Below are positions 44,662 through 57,500 of a DNA stretch of 64,000 nucleotides, piece after piece. Location of the stretch: positions 380,501 through 444,500 of the forward strand of contig JACEFZ010003474.1 in NCBI GenBank assembly GCA_014155875.1. Reading direction: 5' to 3'. The notes beneath the pieces are model-generated. The model made no database searches, was not told where the DNA came from, and saw only the letters and a program-made list of their open reading frames with translations. A program made the translations under genes and the position numbers. The first letter of the stretch is position 1. Every line of letters begins with the position of its first letter. This stretch comes from Cepaea nemoralis (lineage: Eukaryota; Mollusca; Gastropoda; Stylommatophora; Helicidae).

Positions 44662-45012
44662 ATGTATACATTATCAGAGTATGTTGCCTTACAGAACTGG
44701 TATCGTGTCTATGTGTCTACCATGTTGCATGTTTTGTTCTGTTGCCTTGTAATCTTTGGAGGGAGTTTCATGCGGTTGTCTAGTGAATTAAAAAACGATG
44801 TCTCAGAATCCACAACGCCACTAGCAGTAGATGCTTTTCAACTTGTCTGCTCACTGACCTCGCTTCACAGTCATACAAAAGTACAGGGTCTATGTAGTAC
44901 TCAAGCACTCTGTGTATTACTCATTACAGTTGACAACTTTATATTAGTCAGTTTGTTTTCCAACTTGCAAAAGACAACCTTCATCACAGCGATTCTTGTT
45001 CTAACGCTTTAA
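44662..45012 (+). other. Unassigned 116-codon frame in the left arm (also in both right-arm copies)
   Basis: The predicted peptide has hydrophobic segments (MLHVLFCCLVIFGGSFM and a C-terminal FITAILVLTL) but no motif I know. It is repeated at 51921-52271 and 55013-55363 (minus), the last with one Cys-to-Tyr change. The copies are too similar for conservation to mean selection. I treat it as a chance frame unless transcripts show otherwise. Confidence 0.2.
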
Positions 45013-45540
45013 AGCCACCTCCCATCAGACATTTTTTTCTTCTGTCCTTGTAGTCTCTTGGCTACCGTTTCTCCATTTCAAGCTCCATGTCTCTACTCGT
45101 ATGCATTAGCGTGGTATAAGTAAACCGATAACTCACAAGATAGACGTATATTATCACACTGTATATGGACATGTGGGTAATGGTTGCATCCTGTCACCTG
45201 CGTAAGGGTACAACTGAGACACGTGGTTAAGAGGGGTAGTACAGGAAAAAAAACGGTATTCTTTTGGTTGTTGAACCAGGGGACCTAACTTGTGATTCAC
45301 CATGTAGGGAATGATTCTGCCCCCTCGTCAACAGGGCGTCGGAGGTTTAAAAGGGTGTTCATTCTCTCGATTTTCTATGTCTGAGTCGTCATAGGGTCAC
45401 CAAGTAACAGTAAAGAACACGAAACTACTACTACCAAGGCCTCTATAAACCACAAGGCAGTTTCGAATATAGTATACATAAATATAATCAAGTCAACCCT
45501 GTATTCAACTAATCCGTTCTCATAGACATAGAGGAGAGAT

Positions 45541-45930
45541 GTGAGCACCGAGGCCAGTTGGAGGAGGTGTACCTTTTACTTAACAGCTATCGGGTCATAC
45601 ACCGACGAGTGGTTAGATATTTTTATCACCTGTATAATATTACCCGTGAACACAACAAGCTTCCCCGGATCAGTCTTAGGCTTCTCATATAACATGACAT
45701 ATCACGTACCCGCTGGCCTGACTAGCGAAGTTATCGCGAATCAGAGCAGACATTTACACTTTCATTTACTCTTCTGTCTGGCCAAAGAGGTCTTTGCATC
45801 TTTCCCCAGAAACCTATTTCCAATGCCAATATATGATTTTCAATGTGTCGTCTCATTGCCACATTTCACAGCCAGACAAAAGTACAGGTTCTATGTTCCA
45901 CTCCAACAGACAAATAAGGAAAAATGTTAG
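45541..45930 (+). other. Unassigned 129-codon frame in the left arm (mirrored at 51003-51392)
   Basis: No known domain. It includes a 70-bp segment (45834-45903) that is a diverged copy of 44833-44902 in the previous frame (shared ACAAAAGTACAGG and TCTATGT), translated in a different frame. That argues for repeat-driven DNA rather than two proteins. Its 3' end runs into the satellite. Confidence 0.2.
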
Positions 45931-47580
45931 CCAAATTATTAAAATGTTGGCCAAATATAGAAATATATCGACCAGACGTATAAAATATAGTAAAATTTGT
46001 TAGCCAAACTGATAAAACTAGTGGTCAAAATAAGAAATATCTCAACCAAGCGTATAAGAAATAGGAAAAAGGCTAGTCAAACTAAGGAAAATGGTGGCCA
46101 AATACAGAAATATCTCGACCAACTTATAAAATGTAGGAAAAATTGTTAGCCAAACTGACAAAACAGTTGGTCAAAATAAGAAACGTCTCGACTAACATTA
46201 TAAAAAGTAGGAAAAATGGTAACCAAATTAATTAAAAAAGGTGACCAAAATAGGAAATATCTCGACCAAACTTATGAAAAGTAGGAAAATTGTTCGTCAA
46301 ATGTGATAAATATTGGGCAAGTAGGAAATCATGTTAGCCAAATAGGAAAAATATCGATCAAACTTATAGATGTCTTGTCCAAACTTATAAAATGTATGAA
46401 CATTTGTTAGCCAAAGGTGAAAAATATTGGCCAAGTAAAGAAATATCTCATCCGAATTTATAACAAGTAAGAAAACATGCTAGTAAAATCAAGAAATATG
46501 TCGACTGAAGTTATACAATAGGCGAAACGATGGACAAACTTATAAAGACGTCGACCTTTATAAGAAAATGTATTACCCAAATTAGGAAAAAATATTGACC
46601 AAGTTTTGAAATATCTCGACCAAACTTACAAAAAAGTAGGAAAATATGTCGACTAAGTAGGAACATTTGTTAGCCAAAGATGAAAAATATTGGTCAAGTA
46701 AAGAAATATCGCATCCAAACTTTTAAAATGTAGGAAACTTTATTAACCAAATGTGAAAAATATTGTCCAAGTAAAGACATGTTTCAACTAATCTTATAAA
46801 TATATCGTCCAAACTTATAAACATTAGGAAAATGTGTTAACCAAATGGGAAAAATATTGGCCAAGTGGAGAAATATCTCAACCATACTTATGAAAAAGAG
46901 GAAAATGTGTTAACCTAATGAGAAAAATATCGCCCAATTGAAGAAAAAAGTTACACAAAACTTATAAAACTTAGGAAAATGTGTTAACCTAATGAGAAAA
47001 ATATCGCCCAATTGAAGAAAAAAGTTACAAAAACTTATAAAACTTAGGAAAATGTGTTAACCTAATGAGAAAAATATCGCCCAATTGAAGAAAAAAGTTA
47101 CACAAAACTTATAAAACTTAGGAAAATGTGTTAACCTAATGAGAAAAATATCGCCCAATTGAAGAAAAAAGTTACACAAAACTTATACAACTTAGGAAAA
47201 TGTGTTAACCTATTGAGAAACATATAGCCCAATTGAAGAAAAAAGTTACACAAAACTTATAAAACTTAGGAAAATGTGTTAACCTAATGAGAAAAATATC
47301 GCCCAATTGAAGAAAAAAGTTACACAAAACTTATAAAAATGTGTTAACCTAATGAGAAAAATATTGAACAAGTAAAGAAAAACGTACACCAAACTTCTGA
47401 AAAGTAAGAAAATTTGTTAACCAAAAGGGAAAAATATATGGGCTAAACTATGAAATATGATGACCGAAGTAAGAAAATGTGTTAACCAAATGGGGAAAAA
47501 TGTTGGCCAAAACATGAAACATCTCGACCAAACTTATAAATATCTCGTGTTAACTTATAAAAAAGTAGGAACAAATATTG
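45930..47580 (+). repeat. AT-rich satellite of about 70-74 bp, left arm
   Basis: The recent part (about 46890-47370) has six near-identical units. The block AGAAAAATATCGCCCAATTG recurs at 46921 and 46995, a 74-bp period. Outer units are strongly diverged (GTTAGCCAAACTGATAAAAC / TATCTCGACCAAACTTATAA types). The homogeneous core inside diverged flanks is the usual pattern of unequal exchange. Confidence 0.95.
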
Positions 47581-48113
47581 CTTCTGTAGTTATGTCAAAC
47601 GTGTCTTGAACTTTTATCTGAACATACATTTCACAAGACATAATCATCAACGTCAACACTTTCCCTCTTTTACATTACCGAAAGCTCCAACTTATCAGTC
47701 CAGAGTATCCACTAAAGAAGCACTTATGCATACTAATCACCCAGATCTTCACACTCTTGGTTTTTTCTTTTCTAATACAAAGTGTCTCTGTCTTTCATAG
47801 ATAGCTTCACAACTTTTCTATGTAGCACCACTAACAACTCCAAACCTTCGTTGCACATGAGCTCTAATGAAACAGTCATAACAACATTTATGGCAATGCA
47901 ATCTGTGGCTCTACCTGGGATAGTTTCAATATCATCTGAGTATTCGTCAGCAAAGAGCCACTTCCCATGGCTGACATCTTCAACTTTCTATACCACAATG
48001 TCTGCTACACTAACCTTCCATTGGTCCATCTTTCAACAATACAAAGAGTGTTCTCGAAGTCTAGCTAACATAGCATTGCTTACTTTGTCCACCTCTATCA
48101 CACTTTGTCATTT

Positions 48114-48819
48114 CAAAGCTGCAATAGCGGCAAGTCTGCAACCAACCAACAGTGTCTGTTATTAAGTCGACCTTTCTTAAAGCCACGTCTGCCTTATTGA
48201 GCCCTTGAATACCCTCTACCACATCGTCTAACCGACTTTCAACGTTTCATACCAAATAACATTAACATTCTCTTTGATTACAGAACAGCTGATTTTCTGC
48301 TGACTAGGCAGATTTTCCAACCTCGTGGAGATAAATCATATGCCCCCTAACCTACTAGGCGCTATTCTAGACAACGAATATGGTCATCGACCAGCACCCC
48401 TAGGCAGAACTTGAAAAAACAACAACAGAGCTTGGGTTATTGAGACGAATGAGTTGCATTCCTTGGACTACCAGAGTGACATCAAACACAACAAACACTT
48501 TCTTACTAACCCTAACCCTAAGTATACATCATCTAATCCTAACCCTAACCCTAACCCTAACCCTAACTATACAACAAACTCTTTCTTAAGAGACATAGAT
48601 ACAAACCAGTGTTGGAAATGAAAAAGTTAAATTTATGTGATTACATTTTAATTAAAATTTAAAACTAATAAATCGCAATATTATTGCTCGCTTCACTTAA
48701 TATACATATATAGGGTAAGTATAGGTATAGGCTAGGTATAGGACACATATCAAACTTACATCTTGCGCAATAATATTGCGATTTATTAGTTTTAAATTTT
48801 AATTAAAATGTAATCACAT
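48114..48819 (+). other. Unpaired spacer of the palindrome
   Basis: About 518 bp (48114-48631) has no partner in the right arm. It includes (CCCTAA)n at 48507-48568, in the orientation opposite to the left subterminal tract. The rest is the nested hairpin described separately. A 127-codon frame (47782-48165) reads from the arm into the spacer and has no motif. Confidence 0.8.
48507..48568 (-). repeat. Telomere-type repeats in the spacer
   Basis: Two CCCTAA blocks separated by AGTATACATCATCTAATC. The second has about five units. Confidence 0.95.
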
Positions 48820-48822
48820 AAA
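48632..48822. repeat. Nested inverted repeat near the centre (56-bp stems, 79-bp loop)
   Basis: 48632-48687 (TTTATGTGATTACATTTTAA ... GCAATATTATTGC) is complementary to 48767-48822. The loop (48688-48766) is AT-rich with TAGGTATAGG-like repeats. The right stem runs directly into the start of the right arm, so this hairpin was probably the original turn of the palindrome. Confidence 0.93.
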
Positions 48823-51800
48823 TGACAAAGTGTGATAGAGGTGGACAAAGTAAGCAATGCTATGTTAGCTAGACTTCGAGAACACTCTTTGTATTGTTGA
48901 AAGATGGACCAATGGAAGGTTAGTGTAGCAGACATTGTGGTATAGAAAGTTGAAGATGTCAGCCATGGGAAGTGGCTCTTTGCTGACGAATACTCAGATG
49001 ATATTGAAACTATCCCAGGTAGAGCCACAGATTGCATTGCCATAAATGTTGTTATGACTGTTTCATTAGAGCTCATGTGCAACGAAGGTTTGGAGTTGTT
49101 AGTGGTGCTACATAGAAAAGTTGTGAAGCTATCTATGAAAGACAGAGACACTTTGTATTAGAAAAGAAAAAACCAAGAGTGTGAAGATCTGGGTGATTAG
49201 TATGCATAAGTGCTTCTTTAGTGGATACTCTGGACTGATAAGTTGGAGCTTTCGGTAATGTAAAAGAGGGAAAGTGTTGACGTTGATGATTATGTCTTGT
49301 GAAATGTATGTTCAGATAAAAGTTCAAGACACGTTTGACATAACTACAGAAGCAATATTTGTTCCTACTTTTTTATAAGTTAACACGAGATATTTATAAG
49401 TTTGGTCGAGATGTTTCATGTTTTGGCCAACATTTTTCCCCATTTGGTTAACACATTTTCTTACTTCGGTCATCATATTTCATAGTTTAGCCCATATATT
49501 TTTCCCTTTTGGTTAACAAATTTTCTTACTTTTCAGAAGTTTGGTGTACGTTTTTCTTTACTTGTTCAATATTTTTCTCATTAGGTTAACACATTTTTAT
49601 AAGTTTTGTGTAACTTTTTTCTTCAATTGGGCGATATTTTTCTCATTAGGTTAACACATTTTCCTAAGTTTTATAAGTTTTGTGTAACTTTTTTCTTCAA
49701 TTGGGCTATATGTTTCTCAATAGGTTAACACATTTTCCTAAGTTGTATAAGTTTTGTGTAACTTTTTTCTTCAATTGGGCGATATTTTTCTCATTAGGTT
49801 AACACATTTTCCTAAGTTTTATAAGTTTTGTGTAACTTTTTTCTTCAATTGGGCGATATTTTTCTCATTAGGTTAACACATTTTCCTAAGTTTTATAAGT
49901 TTTTGTAACTTTTTTCTTCAATTGGGCGATATTTTTCTCATTAGGTTAACACATTTTCCTAAGTTTTATAAGTTTTGTGTAACTTTTTTCTTCAATTGGG
50001 CGATATTTTTCTCATTAGGTTAACACATTTTCCTCTTTTTCATAAGTATGGTTGAGATATTTCTCCACTTGGCCAATATTTTTCCCATTTGGTTAACACA
50101 TTTTCCTAATGTTTATAAGTTTGGACGATATATTTATAAGATTAGTTGAAACATGTCTTTACTTGGACAATATTTTTCACATTTGGTTAATAAAGTTTCC
50201 TACATTTTAAAAGTTTGGATGCGATATTTCTTTACTTGACCAATATTTTTCATCTTTGGCTAACAAATGTTCCTACTTAGTCGACATATTTTCCTACTTT
50301 TTTGTAAGTTTGGTCGAGATATTTCAAAACTTGGTCAATATTTTTTCCTAATTTGGGTAATACATTTTCTTATAAAGGTCGACGTCTTTATAAGTTTGTC
50401 CATCGTTTCGCCTATTGTATAACTTCAGTCGACATATTTCTTGATTTTACTAGCATGTTTTCTTACTTGTTATAAATTCGGATGAGATATTTCTTTACTT
50501 GGCCAATATTTTTCACCTTTGGCTAACAAATGTTCATACATTTTATAAGTTTGGACAAGACATCTATAAGTTTGATCGATATTTTTCCTATTTGGCTAAC
50601 ATGATTTCCTACTTGCCCAATATTTATCACATTTGACGAACAATTTTCCTACTTTTCATAAGTTTGGTCGAGATATTTCCTATTTTGGTCACCTTTTTTA
50701 ATTAATTTGGTTACCATTTTTCCTACTTTTTATAATGTTAGTCGAGACGTTTCTTATTTTGACCAACTGTTTTGTCAGTTTGGCTAACAATTTTTCCTAC
50801 ATTTTATAAGTTGGTCGAGATATTTCTGTATTTGGCCACCATTTTCCTTAGTTTGACTAGCCTTTTTCCTATTTCTTATACGCTTGGTTGAGATATTTCT
50901 TATTTTGACCACTAGTTTTATCAGTTTGGCTAACAAATTTTACTATATTGTATACGTCTGGTCGATATATTTCTATATTTGGCCAACATTTTAATAATTT
51001 GGCTAACATTTTTCCTTATTTGTCTGTTGGAGTGGAACATAGAACCTGTACTTTTGTCTGGCTGTGAAATGTGGCAATGAGACGACACATTGAAAATCAT
51101 ATATTGGCATTGGAAATAGGTTTCTGGGGAAAGATGCAAAGACCTCTTTGGCCAGACAGAAGAGTAAATGAAAGTGTAAATGTCTGCTCTGATTCGCGAT
51201 AACTTCGCTAGTCAGGCCAGCGGGTACGTGATATGTCATGTTATATGAGAAGCCTAAGACTGATCCGGGGAAGCTTGTTGTGTTCACGGGTAATATTATA
51301 CAGGTGATAAAAATATCTAACCACTCGTCGGTGTATGACCCGATAGCTGTTAAGTAAAAGGTACACCTCCTCCAACTGGCCTCGGTGCTCACATCTCTCC
51401 TCTATGTCTATGAGAACGGATTAGTTGAATACTGGGTTGACTTGATTATATTTATGTATACTATATTCGAAACTGCCTTGTGGTTTATAGAGGCCTTGGT
51501 AGTAGTAGTTTCGTGTTCTTTACTGTTACTTGGTGACCCTATGACGACTCAGACATAGAAAATCGAGAGAATGAACACCCTTTTAAACCTCCGACGCCCT
51601 GTTGACGAGGGGGCAGAATCATTCCCTACATGGTGAATCACAAGTTAGGTCCCCTGGTTCAACAACCAAAAGAATACCGTTTTTTTTCCTGTACTACCCC
51701 TCTTAACCACGTGTCTCAGTTGTACCCTTACGCAGGTGACAGGATGCAACCATTACCCACATGTCCATATACAGTGTGATAATATACGTCTATCTTGTGA

Positions 51801-54506
51801 GTTATCGGTTTACTTATACCACGCTAATGCATACGAGTAGAGACATGGAGCTTGAAATGGAGAAACGGTAGCCAAGAGACTACAAGGACAGAAGAAAAAA
51901 ATGTCTGATGGGAGGTGGCTTTAAAGCGTTAGAACAAGAATCGCTGTGATGAAGGTTGTCTTTTGCAAGTTGGAAAACAAACTGACTAATATAAAGTTGT
52001 CAACTGTAATGAGTAATACACAGAGTGCTTGAGTACTACATAGACCCTGTACTTTTGTATGACTGTGAAGCGAGGTCAGTGAGCAGACAAGTTGAAAAGC
52101 ATCTACTGCTAGTGGCGTTGTGGATTCTGAGACATCGTTTTTTAATTCACTAGACAACCGCATGAAACTCCCTCCAAAGATTACAAGGCAACAGAACAAA
52201 ACATGCAACATGGTAGACACATAGACACGATACCAGTTCTGTAAGGCAACATACTCTGATAATGTATACATAACGGCCGCTTTCCAATAATACTACACAC
52301 ATCTATAAGCAGTGGTAAACCCGTATACACAGATACACGATACTTTCCTAAAGTAGACTCTAGCCAAGTTCGCAGTGCAGATATATAGAGGCATGTCTAT
52401 TGAGTTGATGTGAACTATTTTTGGTTATTTTCACATCCGGATGTAATAGGCGACAATTCACAACACAGCTACGATGCGCTGACGGGGGTGACCTTATCAA
52501 CTTCACATACTGGTCAATCTATATACACCGCCCAATAACATAGTACACCATCCGTCTTCACACCACGAGCGTTTTCAATGTCACAAGAATAACGAACTAC
52601 TGATATTTAAGATCAGAGTGGCACATGCTGATACTGTTTGTGATATCTCCTACTCATACCACCTGTTTTAACTGTATAAGGACACATACACCTAGCCCAT
52701 AATCCCCAATCGGCAATTATGAGAAAAATCGAGGGTAGTGTTATTAATTATTATTGGATGGCCCGACAATAGGTGTTAATCTCTTAATCCCCTTCCAACC
52801 TTTATATGAACCTTTATTAATATCGCGAACTATTTGCAATGGCGGAGATATAAGAAATATTATTAACCTGACTTGGTCATTACGAGGATGATAATCCCCT
52901 GGATTAGCCGTTATGAAGATGCGTATTGATTTTTTGCAACACCTGTTGAGGTTATGGGTATATTGTGTTCTCCCGTTTATGTTATGTTAAGTTAAGCTGT
53001 GAAGTCGGATGCCTGTGTTTTTCATCACCGGTGGGACTTGTGGCCGCGGCGACAAGGCCGGACAAAGCGACCCTAACCCTAACCCGCATGATCAACTAGA
53101 GACCCACATGTTGATGACTGCAATTTTACCAACGACAAAGTTCCAAGCTTAGAACCTAGCACTTCCACCGTGTCTGGGGTACCACCTAAACATACTCCGC
53201 AGCCAGCACACCACATCTCCTTTTCTAAACATAGCCGGGTTAATAGCACCATAGCTCGAAATTACAACTAAGTAACCAAATATTATTCTACCACTAGACC
53301 GCCCCACTGGGATTCGAACCCGATGATAGTGTTTGGAAGCGTTTATCTAGTTACCCATCCACTCACCCCACCCCTTAACAACGAATATCACAAAGTCATA
53401 CCCACTAAAACCATCGGCCATCTTTACTTTTAAGGTTTTCATTTGAAGAGCTGTAAACGGTATGATGATAGTATTTAAGTCCCATCCACTACAGATAATA
53501 GAAACTATCGTTATAATAAACAGTCGACCACTTTACAATAGACATATAATGAAAATATCCTAGGTCTTCTGACTACCGACGCCGCCATTATGCGTTGAAT
53601 GTGTCAGTGGTAGACCTCAATGCCATTATTTACCCACTTCTCCACTCGATCACCCTGGCTCTTATCAAGGAACGGGCGCATTCATTTAGCCACTTCGCCA
53701 CTCGCTCACCCCTTTAACATGTTCAGAAGCACTTCTCTAGCTAATTCTCCGCTCACCTACTCCTTAACAACGAATAACACTAAGCCATGCCCCTTACATC
53801 CGTTACTACCGGTCATCTTTACTGTTTTAAGGTTTTCATTTGAAGAGGTTTAATCTATATGATGATAGTTTATAAGCCACTACGAACCCACTACAGATCA
53901 TATACACGCCATATATACCTTTTTACTTATTATAATTTTCATATGACACCCGGCGCGGCTCGAGGCTTCGACCCACCCAACCCCACCACAGTACTCGTCA
54001 ATAACCGGACTAGTGATCACTCAGCAATAACTGGCCACTTGGGTACTACAAGACACTGTTTTACTGGGTCGACCGCTCCACGCGACTGATCGGCCGCGCT
54101 CGCTCCTGCGACCGTCCCCGCGCGCCTTTGGTTGTTATTTATTTTTATTTATTTTTTAAAATTAGTTAAAATATTATACACACACTCAGTTATCTGCCCT
54201 TAGAAACATGTCTTTTATTAGAATTATCAACCCTTACATATGACTTAGATACCCACCCTACCCGCCCTGGATTGGGGGAAATCCAGCGAGGTCAATCCAG
54301 AAAGTATAATTAGGAGAAGACCAAAAAAAAACCTAACCCTAACCCCTAACCCTAACCCCTAACCCTAACCCCTAACCCCTAACCCTAACCCCTAACCCTA
54401 ACCCCTACCCCTAACCCCTAACCCCTAACCCCTAACCCAGCTAGATTGGGGTCAATCCAGCACCACAATCCAGAAATACTAATCAGTTAGGACGTATCCT
54501 ACTACT
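48820..54506 (-). repeat. Right arm of the palindrome (5,687 bp)
   Basis: Complement of the left arm in full, including rare variant satellite units in mirrored order: the AACCTATTGAGAAACATATA variant at about 47208 has its complement near 49710. The satellite occupies 49365-51010. The terminus CCTACTACT ends at 54506. Confidence 0.95.
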
Positions 54507-54509
54507 GTA

Positions 54510-57500
54510 GGATTAGTTGAATACAGGGTTGACTTGATTATATTTATGTATACTATATTCGAAACTGCCTTGTGGTTTATAGAGGCCTTGGTAGTAGTAG
54601 TTTCGTGTTCTTTACTGTTACTTGGTGACCCTATGACGACTCAGACATAGAAAATCGAGAGAATGAACACCCTTTTAAACCTCCGACGCCCTGTTGACGA
54701 GGGGGCAGAATCATTCCCTACATGGTGAATCACAAGTTAGGTCCCCTGGTTCAACAACCAAAAGAATACCGTTTTTTTTCCTGTACTACCCCTCTTAACC
54801 ACGTGTCTCAGTTGTACCCTTACGCAGGTGACAGGATGCAACCATTACCCACATGTCCATATACAGTGTGATAATATACGTCTATCTTGTGAGTTATCGG
54901 TTTACTTATACCACGCTAATGCATACGAGTAGAGACATGGAGCTTGAAATGGAGAAACGGTAGCCAAGAGACTACAAGGACAGAAGAAAAAAATGTCTGA
55001 TGGGAGGTGGCTTTAAAGCGTTAGAACAAGAATCGCTGTGATGAAGGTTGTCTTTTGCAAGTTGGAAAACAAACTGACTAATATAAAGTTGTCAACTGTA
55101 ATGAGTAATACATAGAGTGCTTGAGTACTACATAGACCCTGTACTTTTGTATGACTGTGAAGCGAGGTCAGTGAGCAGACAAGTTGAAAAGCATCTACTG
55201 CTAGTGGCGTTGTGGATTCTGAGACATCGTTTTTTAATTCACTAGACAACCGCATGAAACTCCCTCCAAAGATTACAAGGCAACAGAACAAAACATGCAA
55301 CATGGTAGACACATAGACACGATACCAGTTCTGTAAGGCAACATACTCTGATAATGTATACATAACGGCCGCTTTCCAATAATACTACACACATCTATAA
55401 GCAGTGGTAAACCCGTATACACAGATACACGATACTTTCCTAAAGTAGACTCTAGCCAAGTTCGCAGTGCAGCTATATAGAGGCATGTCTATTGAGTTGA
55501 TGTGAACTATTTTTGGTTATTTTCACATCCCGGATGTAATAGGCGACAATTCACAACACAGCTACGATGCGCTGACGGGGTGACCTTATCAACTTCACAT
55601 ACTGGTCAATCTATATACACCGCCCAATAACATAGTACACCATCCGTCTTCACACCACGAGCGTTTTCAATGTCACAAGAATAACGAACTACTGATATTT
55701 AAGATCAGAGTGGCACATGCTGATACTGTTTGTGATATCTCCTACTCATACCACCTGTTTTAACTGCATAAGGACACATACACCTAGCCCATAATCCCCA
55801 ATCGGCAATTATGAGAAAAATCGAGGGTAGTGTTATTAATTATTATTGGATGGCCCGACAATAGGTGTTAATCTCTTAATCCCCTTCCAACCTTTATATG
55901 AACCTTTATTAATATCGCGAACTATTTGCAATGGCGGAGATATAAGAAATATTATTAACCTGACTTGGTCATTACGAGGATGATAATCCCCTGGATTAGC
56001 CGTTATGAAGATGCGTATTGATTTTTTGCAACACCTGTTGAGGTTATGGGTATATTGTGTTCTCCCGTTTATGTTATGTTAAGTTAAGCTGTGAAGTCGG
56101 ATGCCTGTGTTTTCATCACCGGTGGGACTTGTGGCCGCGGCGACAAGGCCGGACAAAGCGACCCTAACCCTAACCCGCTATGATCAACTAGAGACCCACA
56201 TGTTGATGACTGCAATTTTACCAACGACAAAGTTCCAAGCTTAGAACCTAGCACTTCCACCGTGTCTGGGGTACCACCTAAACATACTCCGCAGCCAGCA
56301 CACCACATCTCCTTTTCTAAACATAGCCGGGTTAATAGCACCATAGCTCGAAATTACAACTAAGTAACCAAATATTATTCTACCACTAGACCGCCCCACT
56401 GGGATTCGAACCCGATGATAGTGTTTGGAAGCGTTTATCTAGTTACCATCCACTCACCCCACCCCTTAACAACGAATATCACAAAGTCATACCCACTAAA
56501 ACCATCGGCCATCTTTACTTTTTAAGGTTTTCATTTGAAGAGCTGTAAACGGTATGATGATAGTATTTAAGTCCCATCCACTACAGATAATAGAAACTAT
56601 CGTTATAATAAACAGTCGACCACTTTACAATAGACATATAATGAAAATATCCTAGGTCTTCTGACTACCGACGCCGCCATTATGCATTGAATGTGTCAGT
56701 GGTAGACCTCAATGCCATTATTTACCCACTTCTCCACTCGATCACCCTGGCTCTTATCAAGGAACAGGCGCATTCATTTAGCCACTTCGCCACTCGCTCA
56801 CCCCTTTAAAATGTTCAGAAGCACTTCTCTAGCTAATTCTCCGCTCACCTACTCCTTAACAACGAATAACACTAAGCCATGCCCCTTACATCCGTTACTA
56901 CCGGTCATCTTTACTGTTTTAAGGTTTTCATTTGAAGAGGTTTAATCTATATGATGATAGTTTATAAGCCACTACGAACCCACTACAGATCATATACACG
57001 CCATATATACCTTTTTACTTATTATAATTTTCATATGACACCCGGCGCGGCTCGAGGCTTCGACCCACCCAACCCCACCACAGTACTCGTCAATAACCGG
57101 ACTAGTGATCACTCAGCAATAACTGGCCACTTGGGTACTACAAGACACTGTTTTACTGGGTCGACCGCTCCACGCGACTGATCGGCCGCGCTCGCTCCTG
57201 CGACCGTCCCCGCGCGCCTTTGGTTGTTATTTATTTTTATTTATTTTTTTAAAATTAGTTAAAATATTATACACACACTCAGTTATCTGCCCTTAGAAAC
57301 ATGTCTTTTATTAGAATTATCAACCCTTACATATGACTTAGATACCCACCCTACCCGCCCTGGATTGGGGGAAATCCAGCGAGGTCAATCCAGAAAGTAT
57401 AATTAGGAGAAGACCAAAAAAAAAACCTAACCCTAACCCCTAACCCTAACCCCTAACCCTAACCCCTAACCCCTAACCCTAACCCCTAACCCTAACCCCT

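Larger units (their letters stand above)
42446..48113 (+). repeat. Left arm of the palindrome (5,668 bp)
   Basis: In order: terminus; subterminal CTGGATTG motifs (42479, 42492, 42632, and CAATCCAG at 42658); TTAGGG-type tract (42514-42600); GC-rich segment near 42810-42850; two diverged copies of a tRNA-like unit (about 43035-43245 and 43437-43625); short TTAGGG run at 43848; unique DNA; a satellite of about 70-74 bp (45930-47580); then unique DNA to the spacer. The arm ends ...CACTTTGTCATTT. Confidence 0.95.

Noticed and set aside
47606..48165. 64- and 127-codon frames near the palindrome centre as transposase pieces
   Set aside because: No DDE, zinc-finger or polymerase motif. The longer frame changes its C-terminus between the arms because it runs off the paired region.
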